DNA from: Acinetobacter kookii
GTDB lineage: Bacteria; Pseudomonadota; Gammaproteobacteria; Pseudomonadales; Moraxellaceae
NCBI RefSeq assembly: GCF_900096895.1
Contig: NZ_FMYO01000008.1
Coordinates: forward strand, 1-64,000
Length of the DNA stretch: 64,000 bases
Direction of reading: 5' to 3'
Positions 55,570-64,000 of this stretch are shown here, in pieces; position 1 is the first letter of the stretch, and every line of letters begins with the position of its first letter. The notes beneath the pieces were generated by a model. That model searched no databases and had not been told where the DNA came from. It was given only the letters and a program-made list of their open reading frames with translations. Made by a program: the position numbers and the translations under genes.

Positions 55570-56597
55570 TATACTTTCATCTTTCTCAGCAAGTTAAATA
55601 TCAATCCATGTACAAAACCAATAATAACAATAATATAATTGGAGTAAAACCCAAAATTTAAATACAGATAATAATATATCTTATGCTTGTTTTTTATAAA
55701 TAATTCTTTATTAAAAGAACCTAAACCATATTCATTATTTTTAACTTCATTCCATGCTATTTTAGCAGCTTTATAATTTTTATGTTTAATTAAATATGAA
55801 AAATATACTCTCAAAAAGAAAATATACATAATATAACTATATTCACTACCCTCTTTAGCTTTCTTTAAAAAATTAAGTACTAAATACTTTAAACTATGTA
55901 TATTTTGATTAATAACTTTTTGATTATAACTACTTGTTATACTATCTTCTCTCTTTCTATAACCATATAAATACTTATCCAAGATAAAACATTTTTTAGA
56001 TTCTTCTATAATATATGGAATTGTAAAAGCATCTTCAAAATTAATATTTTTGGGAAAAGGATTTTTCAATAGATTATTTTTTTTATATATATGCAACCAT
56101 GCATACCAAGAACTATCATTAAGCATTTTTATCATAAAGTCACGATCAATAACTGAAACTCCTTTAAATATTATGGTACTAGCTACCTTTACCATTTTCT
56201 CAGGATCGTAAAAAAAACAATATTTAAATTTAATTAAATCAATATTATAATTACTTTTTAATACCATCAATACTTCACTAAAATACCCATCTAGCAAAAT
56301 ATCATCGGAATCGAGAAATGCAACATATTCTGAACTTGAAGCAAAAACACCTTTATTTCTTGCCACACTTAACCCTTGATTTTTTTGAAATATAATTTTT
56401 ATATTATATTTATCCAGATCATCAATTTTTTCTAAAAAATTTTCTAAAATATTATATGAATTATCAGTACTACCATCATTTACAAAAATCACCTCCACAG
56501 AATCATCCTTTGGCAACTGAATAAATATACTCTTTAAACAAGAATATAAGTAATTTTCAACATTATAAATTGGTACAATTAATGAGAAATAAACCAA
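55569..56597 (-). CDS. Glycosyltransferase family 2
   Basis: 342-aa GT-A glycosyltransferase: SLIVPIYNVENYL, VNDGSTDNS, GLSVARNKGV and the metal-binding DSDD near residue 97, then a lysine- and tyrosine-rich C-terminal part with hydrophobic ends. Start TTG at 56597 with an AAAGG site. Extremely AT-rich DNA and Lys/Asn/Ile-rich protein point to recent acquisition. Donor unknown. Confidence 0.87.
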   Translation of the reverse strand: MVYFSLIVPIYNVENYLYSCLKSIFIQLPKDDSVEVIFVNDGSTDNSYNILENFLEKIDDLDKYNIKIIFQKNQGLSVARNKGVFASSSEYVAFLDSDDILLDGYFSEVLMVLKSNYNIDLIKFKYCFFYDPEKMVKVASTIIFKGVSVIDRDFMIKMLNDSSWYAWLHIYKKNNLLKNPFPKNINFEDAFTIPYIIEESKKCFILDKYLYGYRKREDSITSSYNQKVINQNIHSLKYLVLNFLKKAKEGSEYSYIMYIFFLRVYFSYLIKHKNYKAAKIAWNEVKNNEYGLGSFNKELFIKNKHKIYYYLYLNFGFYSNYIIVIIGFVHGLIFNLLRKMKV

Positions 56598-56618
56598 AAT
56601 AACACCTTTAAAAAATTA

Positions 56619-57533
56619 TTAATAATATTTAGCATTTAATATTTTTTTTAATTTATATCCAAGCATATATTTTATAAAAGGAAATTTAGCAGGATGACTA
56701 TAGTGGGTAACACTTCCATACCTAAAAATAAAGATTAGCATTGAAAAGCCAATATAGCTATTAAACCAACTAATAAGTGATTTTTTTGCATCTTCTATAA
56801 ATTTTTTTTGTGTACTTTCTAATTTAGAAAATAATTCTAACATTCTTATATCTGATTCTATATTTTTAGCCTTACTACCTTTTTGTTTATTTCTAATATG
56901 AAATGTAGTGGATGTATTATGCTGTCTCCAATCCACTAAAACCTCATTCAAATATTTTATATACCCATGCTCAGCTGCTAAAAATGAGATGACCCAATCA
57001 ATATATGGGAATTCAACTAATTGATTGTTAAAATTCAACAACTCTTTTTTAAATAACATCGTATGACCACAAATTGATGTACAAAACAACAATTGTCTTA
57101 CATCACTCCCAAAAATCATATTAACTTTATCTGAATGAGTTACACCCAAGCTAATATTTTTTTCATCAATATATCTATTGTTACAATAAATAAGAGTAGA
57201 ATCTCCAATTTCTTCAACTAATCGAGAAGTTTTATTTGAATACCAAATATCATCCTGATCACAAGGAGATATTAGCTCTCCTTTGCAGGCCATAAAAACA
57301 CGAATAAAGTTTCTAACATATCCTAGATTAGTTTCACATGGTAGCAACCGAATACGACTATCTCGCTCAGCATAGCTAAGCAAGATAGTCCACGTTCCAT
57401 CACTGGAACAGTCGTCGGAAATAACAATCTCTAGATTCGGATAATCCTGTGCTAGCAAAGAGTCCATTTGTTGTGCAAGAAATTTTTCACCATTGTAAGT
57501 AGCTAATGCGATGGAAACTAAAGGTTCTTTCAT
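56619..57533 (-). CDS. Glycosyltransferase family 2
   Basis: 304-aa GT-A glycosyltransferase: SIALATYNGEKFL, ISDDCSSDGT, ETNLGYVRNF and SPCDQDDIWY, a pattern found in rhamnosyl- and other deoxyhexosyl-transferases of polysaccharide loci. Start ATG at 57533 with AGGAG; a GTG lies 6 bases upstream. The sugar is a guess; the family is sure. Confidence 0.87.
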   Translation of the reverse strand: MKEPLVSIALATYNGEKFLAQQMDSLLAQDYPNLEIVISDDCSSDGTWTILLSYAERDSRIRLLPCETNLGYVRNFIRVFMACKGELISPCDQDDIWYSNKTSRLVEEIGDSTLIYCNNRYIDEKNISLGVTHSDKVNMIFGSDVRQLLFCTSICGHTMLFKKELLNFNNQLVEFPYIDWVISFLAAEHGYIKYLNEVLVDWRQHNTSTTFHIRNKQKGSKAKNIESDIRMLELFSKLESTQKKFIEDAKKSLISWFNSYIGFSMLIFIFRYGSVTHYSHPAKFPFIKYMLGYKLKKILNAKYY

Positions 57534-57562
57534 TACCACTCCTGATTAATATAAATAATTAA

Positions 57563-58546
57563 TCATATTTTACTAGGATGATTGTTAAGGAATAAATTAG
57601 CCATAATTCTTAAAGATACAATATAAAAATTAACATTAAAAAAAATAAAATAAAGTTTAAGTTTTATAAAATTATCAAATAATAGTTGATAATTTTTACT
57701 TGAAAAACAGTTTAATAAGAATTTAGAAGCTGCAATATTTCTTTTATTTCTCATTTTTTTTGAAAGTTTTAAATCAATTTCACAAAAATAATTAGATAAG
57801 TCTTCATACATATTTAAATGCATTAATATAATGCTAGCCCTTTTTTCATTTTTATTAGACATTGCAACACAACTTGAATCATGCATTCTAAAAAAATTTA
57901 ACTTTTCAGCACAAAAATAGATTTCCCCATGTGCCAATATCTTTACCCATACATTCCAATCCCCCACTGTTCTTAATCCAGTCAAAGGCCCTCCCACAGA
58001 CTGATAAACTGATTTTTTGAAAATTACGCCACTGGCATTTGGAATTGAATTTTGGTCTATCATATATTTTTTAATGAATTCATATCCATTCATTTTAAAA
58101 TCATACGTATGCTTGTTTTGCCCGTTAATTTCTGTATGATCAAGCCAATCACCATAAATATCCCCAAAACTATTAATTTTATTTGATTGACAATATGCCA
58201 GCACGATTTTGTCATGGTTATCAAATATATGAATCATCTTTTCTAAAAAATCTATATTAGCTATATCATCTGACTCGGCCATCCAAATCAATTCTCCTTT
58301 TGCTAATTCGATTCCTTTGTTCCACTGTTTAAATACAGATCCAGAATTAATTTCATTTAAAATAAAATGAGTTACCTTTGGATTATATTTATATTTCTCA
58401 AGAACACATAGACTATCATCTGTCGAAAAATCATCAAGAATAATAAGCTCATAATCTTGGTATGTTTGATTCAAAATACTATCTATACGTTGTGAAAGAT
58501 ATTTATCGTGATTGTAATTAGGTAATATAATACTGACTTTTACCAC
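57563..58546 (-). CDS. Glycosyltransferase family 2
   Basis: 327-aa GT-A glycosyltransferase: VSIILPNYNHDKYL, LDDFSTDDSL, WNKGIELAKGELIWMAESDD. I chose the GTG at 58546, because the strong ribosome site GGAGGA precedes it and the catalytic domain starts directly after; the frame is open to 58576. The C-terminal third is Lys/Phe-rich. Very AT-rich like its neighbours. Donor unknown. Confidence 0.85.
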   Translation of the reverse strand: MVKVSIILPNYNHDKYLSQRIDSILNQTYQDYELIILDDFSTDDSLCVLEKYKYNPKVTHFILNEINSGSVFKQWNKGIELAKGELIWMAESDDIANIDFLEKMIHIFDNHDKIVLAYCQSNKINSFGDIYGDWLDHTEINGQNKHTYDFKMNGYEFIKKYMIDQNSIPNASGVIFKKSVYQSVGGPLTGLRTVGDWNVWVKILAHGEIYFCAEKLNFFRMHDSSCVAMSNKNEKRASIILMHLNMYEDLSNYFCEIDLKLSKKMRNKRNIAASKFLLNCFSSKNYQLLFDNFIKLKLYFIFFNVNFYIVSLRIMANLFLNNHPSKI

Positions 58547-58650
58547 AACTCCTCCGAAATAACCGATCCTAATCAATATATTAACAAAAATAAATTAAAA
58601 ATTTTTTCGAAAAAATTATTGAAATTTCCCTAATTTCATAAAAGATTTTG

Positions 58651-59856
58651 TTATTCAAAACCTTCAATAATATTTTTCATTCGTTCCACAGAACTTAACC
58701 AGTCAAATTTAGTTGACTCTACTAATCCAGTAGAAGCTATATGATTACGTAATTCTCTTTGCTGTACTAGAGCAATAATACCATCAGCGATACTTTGCTC
58801 ATTATGTGGTTCTACAATATAAGCAGTTTCTAAATGCCGACAATAATCTTCTGTCCCCAATTGAGTAGAAATAACAGCTAATCCGCAAGACATAGCCTCT
58901 AGCGGAAAAAGTGGAAAGCTTTCATACCAAGAAGCACTTAACAATATATCTGCATCTCTGTATGCCTCTCCCAATTGAGCCTGTTGTAAAAAGCCTAATG
59001 ACTCATAGTTAGCGATGTCATTTTTTGAAGGCAGTGAAGCACTCCCGTAAACTCGCCATATAATTTGATAATTTGGACACGCAAGCCTTGCTATAGCAAC
59101 AGCTCTAGCCATTTCTAAAAAACCTTTCCATTCAACATTACGTCCACCATAACTAATTAATACAACTTCATTATTCTTTCGATGAATAGGAGTGGATAAT
59201 GGCCAAAAAAATTCTTTATTAATTGCATTACAACATAATTTAGGTTGCAATCCACGATTGACTAATTGCCCACATAACCAACTTGAGTTAGCAATAACTT
59301 CAAGTCCTAGATGATAAGAGACTTCTGCATCAACACGTGACAAATCATTATGTGGTAGTTCTTTATAAAACAAGCTCTCTAGATGCTGACAAAAATAAAG
59401 CTTTCTCTTAGCGGGATAAAATCGAGCTGCGAGAGCTGTTTCAAAATACGTAGCAATAACTATATCTGCTTCACGTGCCTGTGAACGAATATAAAAAAGT
59501 ACATTCGCACGATAAAATTCGAATGGTAAAAGATGTGGAACTTTTTTGAGAAACTTCAAAGAAAACGTAGAAACAGCTTCAATAAATTTTCCTCGTCTAC
59601 GTTTCAACATTGCTTTAGCAATATTGAACAATACAGACCTTCGCCGTATTTTTAATGTATTCTCTTCTTCAGCAATAAAACTTAGCCCTTCTATCTTTGG
59701 AATCCACTCTGGATACACACAAGGCAACATTGGTATTACGCGAACATCGTAACCTGCCTTAGCCAATCCAATAGCATATTGTATTACACACCAACTTCCA
59801 CCTGAAAATTGAATTGGATCTAAAGGAGGAACGAGTATGTCTATTTTTTTTGTCAT
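58651..59856 (-). CDS. Glycosyltransferase family 4
   Basis: 401-aa GT-B glycosyltransferase: a glycine-rich start (PIQFSGGSWCVIQYAIGLAKAG), FCQHLESLF, ANSSWL, a donor site with LISYGGRNVEWKGFLEMARAV and the acidic SWYESFPLFPLEAMSCG motif. It is close in style to rhamnan or mannan synthesis transferases. Less AT-rich than the GT2 genes downstream. Donor unknown. Confidence 0.87.
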   Translation of the reverse strand: MTKKIDILVPPLDPIQFSGGSWCVIQYAIGLAKAGYDVRVIPMLPCVYPEWIPKIEGLSFIAEEENTLKIRRRSVLFNIAKAMLKRRRGKFIEAVSTFSLKFLKKVPHLLPFEFYRANVLFYIRSQAREADIVIATYFETALAARFYPAKRKLYFCQHLESLFYKELPHNDLSRVDAEVSYHLGLEVIANSSWLCGQLVNRGLQPKLCCNAINKEFFWPLSTPIHRKNNEVVLISYGGRNVEWKGFLEMARAVAIARLACPNYQIIWRVYGSASLPSKNDIANYESLGFLQQAQLGEAYRDADILLSASWYESFPLFPLEAMSCGLAVISTQLGTEDYCRHLETAYIVEPHNEQSIADGIIALVQQRELRNHIASTGLVESTKFDWLSSVERMKNIIEGFE

Positions 59857-59972
59857 GAGATATCCATTATCATTGATAAATAACTGATTTATTCTTTGAA
59901 ATTTAGAATAAAGAATAGAGATTATTTAAAAATAGCTTTCAATCATAAAACTTATTTGAGATGATTGCATGT

Positions 59973-61688
59973 TTATAAGGACAATATTTGTTCACACTTC
60001 TCCACTGCACTTTTTCTATGCGCAATAATTACTAATGTAATTTCCCCATTCAAACATTGAATTGCATCATTTACAGCTTTCTCTGTTTCCACATCTAATG
60101 CACTCGTTGCTTCATCCATAAATAATACTTGTGGTTTTTTATACAAAGCCCGTGCAATACCTACACGTTGGCGCTGTCCTCCAGAAAGCATGACACCACG
60201 TTCCCCAACAAGAGTATGATAACCTAAAGGTAATTGACTTTTAATAAAATTATCAATTTGCGCTTGTTTGGCAACAAGTTCAACTCGCTTTAAATCTATA
60301 TCTGCTTTTGCTATACCAAAAGCAATATTTTCAGCTATGCTTTTGTCTGCTAAATAGATACTTTGAGGTACATAACCGACCAAATTTCTCCAGTCGACTA
60401 TATTGTCAGACTTAAGTTCGATCCCATCAATAAAGAATTTTCCTTGTTGGGGGATAAGTAGACCTAACATGATATCCATGAGGGTGCTTTTGCCACTACC
60501 GCTTTTTCCAACAATGCCTAAGCTAGAATTTTTTTTAATTTCCAAGCTAAAGTTGTTCAGAATGGGGGATTCTATTCGATTCGGATAAGCGAAGCTTATA
60601 TTTTCTAATTTTATTGAATGTTCAAATTTTAGATTCTGAAAGTTAGTTTTTTCTATATTTTGAGGCTCATGTATTTCTAAAGCAAATTCAGATTGAAGCA
60701 CAGATAAAACTTGTTCAGAAAACTTAATTTGCGAAATAGAGCGATACAAATTTTGTGCGGCGGGTAGCATACGGTAAGCAGCAAAACCGTATAGGCCAAG
60801 CACCGGTAAAATATGAGAAGCATCCTTTCCTGAAATCACTAAAAGCATAGCTAAGCCGATTAAACAGCCATAGCCTACAGTTTCAATAATATTCAGTGGC
60901 ACTTGTCCTAAAGTATCTCGTGTTGCAATATGTCTAGCAAATACTCGTGATGATTGTTCAAATTGTTCAATATAGCCTTGTTTTGCATTATTAATTATCA
61001 CATCTTTAATACCTGCCAGTGCTTCTTGGCAAGTTTGATAGCGTTCTTTATTAGCTTGGGTAAACTCCTGCCCAATTTGAGTTAGTTTTTTTCGTACCAA
61101 CATATAAATAATGGTATAAAATAACCCTAACACGAATGCTGTTGCTATCGCCATAACTGGATCATACAGTAGAAGAATCCCAACCATAGATAATAGTACA
61201 ATGCCATAAGACATGAGAGTTAAAGCAGGTAAGATCATGGTCCAGATGAGTTGATCGACTTCAGACAGAATGTTCTTAACTAAGGTTGCACTATTGCGCT
61301 GAATAAAAAATTCATATTTTTGTTGCAGATAAACTTTAAGTAGGCGAGCAGAAAAATAGTGACGCTGTAAGCTGGCAAAACGATTAACCGCATATTGTGT
61401 CACAATTTTGAATGCGGTTGAGGATACAACAATAAACAATGAGAGGAAGCCTAAATACAATACAAAATTTTGTTTATTCGCAGCTCCCGTAAAATCATAT
61501 AGTTGCTTTAAGTAGTAATTCGACTCAACAATATCAGAATTCGATAGCACAGCCAAAAAAGGCATAATGGAAATAACACCTGCCGACTCAATAAAAGCCA
61601 TACCTATCACTAGAATTAAGACATAAATAACTTTGCGTTTGTCGAGTGGTGAAAGAATTTTCCAGAGCTGTTTTAGACTATTTAACAC
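59973..61688 (-). CDS. ABC-type exporter, candidate lipid-linked glycan flippase
   Basis: 571-aa half-transporter with six N-terminal helices (about 1-330) and an ATPase domain: Walker A GKSGSGKST, signature LSGGQRQRVGIARAL, Walker B VLFMDEATSALD, H-loop IIAHR. Fused permease-ATPase of the MsbA/PglK type. Inside a glycosyltransferase cluster, the PglK-like role of flipping undecaprenyl-linked glycan is the best inference; no Wzx is seen in the window. GTG start at 61688, 8 bp after the GT2 gene. Confidence 0.88.
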   Translation of the reverse strand: MLNSLKQLWKILSPLDKRKVIYVLILVIGMAFIESAGVISIMPFLAVLSNSDIVESNYYLKQLYDFTGAANKQNFVLYLGFLSLFIVVSSTAFKIVTQYAVNRFASLQRHYFSARLLKVYLQQKYEFFIQRNSATLVKNILSEVDQLIWTMILPALTLMSYGIVLLSMVGILLLYDPVMAIATAFVLGLFYTIIYMLVRKKLTQIGQEFTQANKERYQTCQEALAGIKDVIINNAKQGYIEQFEQSSRVFARHIATRDTLGQVPLNIIETVGYGCLIGLAMLLVISGKDASHILPVLGLYGFAAYRMLPAAQNLYRSISQIKFSEQVLSVLQSEFALEIHEPQNIEKTNFQNLKFEHSIKLENISFAYPNRIESPILNNFSLEIKKNSSLGIVGKSGSGKSTLMDIMLGLLIPQQGKFFIDGIELKSDNIVDWRNLVGYVPQSIYLADKSIAENIAFGIAKADIDLKRVELVAKQAQIDNFIKSQLPLGYHTLVGERGVMLSGGQRQRVGIARALYKKPQVLFMDEATSALDVETEKAVNDAIQCLNGEITLVIIAHRKSAVEKCEQILSL

Positions 61689-61696
61689 AGTGGACC

Positions 61697-62545
61697 CTAC
61701 TTTTCTTTATACATCAAGGCTGTAATTTGCTCTGATATCAACCCCATTAGAAAAATCATAATACTGCCTGTATAAAGTAAAGCACTCATATTAGTAAAGC
61801 GACCAAATTCATATAATGTATAACCGTACCAACTTGTAGCTAATATAAATAATATTACAGCAAACGGTAGAAACATTTTTAGAGGTGAATATAAAGTCGC
61901 AATTTTAAAAATAATTAAGAAAAATCGTACACTATCTTTTACTGGATGAATATGACTCTTACCAATTCTTTTAGCTGCATGAATTGGAACATATGTAACG
62001 GAATAACCGGCTCTGAAAAAAGCCATCGTACTTGTTGTCGGGTATGAAAAACCATTTGGCAATAAATAGATAAACTCTCTGAATTTATCAGCGCGAACAG
62101 CTCTAAAACCTGAAGTTAAATCTTCTACTTTATGATCTGACATATAAGAGGCTAAATTATTATAGAGTTTATTTGCAATTCCACGTCCCATACTAGCTTG
62201 CGAACCCTTTTGACGAGCTCCCACTACCAAATCATAGCCATTATGAATTTCTGCTAAAAGTCTTGGTATATCTTCTGGATCATGCTGTCCATCGGCATCC
62301 ATAAAAACAATAACTTCACCAGTTGCAGAACGTGCACCAGTTTTAATTGCTGCACCATTCCCTTTGGAATAAGGATGAGTAATCACTTTTGCACCAGCAT
62401 TTTCAGCAACTTGTTTTGTTTGGTCTGTAGAGCCATCATTCACTACTATAATTTCATGAGCAAGTCGCAATTGTTGAATCTGCGCAATTGTTTGGCCAAT
62501 AGCACCTGATTCATTTTTAGCGGGGAGAACGATACTAATTTTCAA
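61697..62545 (-). CDS. Polyprenyl-phosphate glycosyltransferase (DPM1/GtrB-like)
   Basis: 282-aa GT2 enzyme: ISIVLPAKNESGAIG, VVNDGSTDQT, SKGNGAAIKTG, FMDADGQHDPEDI, then two C-terminal transmembrane helices (about 222-280). This plan is that of enzymes that load one sugar onto polyprenyl phosphate for use by a GT-C transferase outside the membrane. Start TTG at 62545 overlapping the TGA of the TPR membrane protein, so the two are coupled. Confidence 0.86.
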   Translation of the reverse strand: MKISIVLPAKNESGAIGQTIAQIQQLRLAHEIIVVNDGSTDQTKQVAENAGAKVITHPYSKGNGAAIKTGARSATGEVIVFMDADGQHDPEDIPRLLAEIHNGYDLVVGARQKGSQASMGRGIANKLYNNLASYMSDHKVEDLTSGFRAVRADKFREFIYLLPNGFSYPTTSTMAFFRAGYSVTYVPIHAAKRIGKSHIHPVKDSVRFFLIIFKIATLYSPLKMFLPFAVILFILATSWYGYTLYEFGRFTNMSALLYTGSIMIFLMGLISEQITALMYKEK

Positions 62546-64000
62546 TGTTTAATATCCTTTTGTAATTGAGCGAATAGAATTTCTCTTATTCTTTTACTTT
62601 CGAAATCATATTCCACTTTACTACGTTTCAAAGTTTTAGGATCTTGTTGATAATATTGTTTTTCCACCTGATCCAATAAAATTAATGCTTCTTTAGTCGC
62701 ATGGTGTGAACCCAATTCAGCAACCATCATGAGTCCTGCCTCTACATCATTATATATTTTTATCGCCTTTAAATATTCATTTAAAGCTTCTTTTGGCTGA
62801 TTATTAGCAAGTTCAATTTTAGCAGCCAAATATGGTGCTAATTTTTTGACATTCTCATCATTTTTATAATTGGGATTATCTTGTAAGGCACGTATTAAAA
62901 GCAAACTATCATATGTAAAAATACGACTCTTTGCATCTTGAGTCGTATACTCGACCAACGTTCTAAAAGTTAATAAAGCTTGAGCATCATGAGGTTGTGA
63001 TCTTAATTTATTAGCTGTATGCACAAAATCCTCATGGCTTGCTGTATTTAAATATAACTTATGTAGTAAAGAGCGTAGTGTCAATAAAGTACTATCTGGC
63101 ATACTTTTAATTGCGCTATTTAAATGTTTATTTGCTTCTACAAACTGTCCATCTGCAAATAAAATTGCAGCCAAAGAATTCTGAGCACGTACAGAATTAG
63201 GTGAATTTTTCGCCCAATATATCTGTAATCGATCTGTATTCGACCAAAGTTTCACTCTTTCATAAGTGAAGAAACAGAGAATTACTAAAATAATTAAAAC
63301 AATTAAATTAAGTAATTTTAAATTCACATACTTTCGTAAACTATATAATCCACTGGCAATTGGTAAGAATAAAAATAATGCTGCTAAATAATTACGATGT
63401 TCAAAATACAACTCTAACCCCAGTACTGTAGATTCCATTAAATGAGCAGCAAAAAAGAATAAAATTGCTAAAGCTAATAATGGATATTTTTTTCTTACTA
63501 CAAATGCCATGAAGAATAATAAGAATAAAAATATAATAGAATATAAAGTGGTTATAGGATGAGTAATCGATCTAGAAACATCATATCCATCTTGATACAA
63601 ACCTTTTAATTCAATTTGTGGTACAAAAAGATTAAATAAATACTCAACAACAATACGTGCTTCACTATATAATCGCTCAATCATATTAAAATTACGATTT
63701 GGCCATGGATTCTCAGCAAAACTTGTATATTTAATCAAGACTGCAATAATAGCTAAGGACGGTAACCATAAAAAAATGGCTCGCCATTGCCAGATTGGTT
63801 TATTGATTTGACTTAGATTACAAAATTCAATCACTAAAATAAGCAGAGGTAATAATGCACCATTTTCCTTACTAAACGTTGCTAAAAGTGTACTTACACC
63901 AAGAATAAACGTCATAAAAAAATAAGCGAAAATAGGCTTTTCTGTCACATAGCAACGAGCTTTTAAATAACCAATGATCCCAACTAAACTAAATAACGTC
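62542..64000 (-). CDS. Polytopic membrane protein with TPR-like C-terminus, N-terminus beyond window
   Basis: At least 486 codons; the frame is open to the right edge, where the residues read LFSLVGIIGYLKARCYV and clearly continue a membrane domain, so a GTG at 63948 is not the true start. Visible: helices with FSKENGALLPLLILVIEF, loop with YLFNLFVPQIELKGLYQDGYD, further helices to about 250 residues from the edge, then TPR-like helices (SVRAQNSLAAILFADGQFVEANKHLNSAIK and PKEALNEYLKAIKIYND). The SKENG segment and layout recall TMTC-like O-mannosyltransferases. The catalytic N-terminal loop is outside the window. Confidence 0.8.
   Translation of the reverse strand, partial: TLFSLVGIIGYLKARCYVTEKPIFAYFFMTFILGVSTLLATFSKENGALLPLLILVIEFCNLSQINKPIWQWRAIFLWLPSLAIIAVLIKYTSFAENPWPNRNFNMIERLYSEARIVVEYLFNLFVPQIELKGLYQDGYDVSRSITHPITTLYSIIFLFLLFFMAFVVRKKYPLLALAILFFFAAHLMESTVLGLELYFEHRNYLAALFLFLPIASGLYSLRKYVNLKLLNLIVLIILVILCFFTYERVKLWSNTDRLQIYWAKNSPNSVRAQNSLAAILFADGQFVEANKHLNSAIKSMPDSTLLTLRSLLHKLYLNTASHEDFVHTANKLRSQPHDAQALLTFRTLVEYTTQDAKSRIFTYDSLLLIRALQDNPNYKNDENVKKLAPYLAAKIELANNQPKEALNEYLKAIKIYNDVEAGLMMVAELGSHHATKEALILLDQVEKQYYQQDPKTLKRSKVEYDFESKRIREILFAQLQKDIKH

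Overview
The window is a chromosomal segment of a gammaproteobacterium of the genus Acinetobacter (Moraxellaceae). The evidence is a low-to-moderate GC content, a MATE pump closely resembling AbeM, an MdfA-type pump closely resembling CraA, a lipase locus with the chaperone gene placed before the lipase, a fimU-pilV-pilW-pilX-pilY1-pilE minor-pilin operon, and a PglL-type oligosaccharyltransferase beside bacterioferritin. The species cannot be fixed from the sequence. No rRNA, tRNA, insertion sequence, prophage or CRISPR array was seen.

Layout. 1-4.2 kb: divergent oxygen-independent (hemN) and oxygen-dependent (hemF) coproporphyrinogen oxidases, a small membrane protein and aroE. 4.5-8.5 kb: a large acyl-CoA dehydrogenase, an unrecognised propeller-like protein and a DUF4142 protein. 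8.8-14.9 kb: hemW, a YdcZ-type transporter, the abeM-like pump, an AarF/UbiB-family kinase-like protein, the zinc-independent ribosomal protein L31 paralogue under a probable Zur operator, a fluoride channel and a HopJ-family protein. 15-22 kb: a two-gene envelope unit (I42 protease inhibitor lipoprotein plus an unknown exported protein), a methyltransferase, a nuclease-like membrane protein divergent from an orphan ParA, an AI-2E family transporter, Cu-Zn superoxide dismutase, a DUF3817 protein and the craA-like pump. 22.5-23.4 kb: one AT-rich gene of unknown function. 23.4-30.6 kb: a small lipoprotein, a D-2-hydroxyglutarate dehydrogenase-like flavoprotein divergent from serA, an RhtA-like exporter, a hemerythrin, a TSUP permease and truB.

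30.7-34 kb holds a lipase-specific foldase followed by two tandem secreted lipases. 34-36.2 kb is the conserved rpsP-rimM-trmD-rplS operon. 36.3-44.1 kb is the type IV pilus minor-pilin/PilY1 operon, needed in related species for pilus assembly and DNA uptake. 44.2-50.2 kb is housekeeping and iron or stringent-response genes: ispH, gmk, rpoZ, spoT, ridA, bfd (with a Fur operator inside its promoter) and bfr.

From 50.3 kb to the right edge is a glycan region. It holds a PglL-type O-oligosaccharyltransferase, seven glycosyltransferases, UDP-galactopyranose mutase, an ABC-type lipid-linked glycan flippase candidate and, cut by the window edge, a membrane protein with C-terminal TPR-like repeats. 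Several of these genes are very AT-rich, as expected of exchanged serotype-like loci. The most interesting leads are this glycan locus, with its paired polyprenyl-phosphate glycosyltransferase and TPR membrane protein; a bacterioferritin lacking most ferroxidase ligands; a SpoT whose synthetase half looks dead; a large Thr/Ser/Cys-rich insertion in PilY1; two families of palindromic intergenic elements; and the orphan AT-rich gene near 23 kb.
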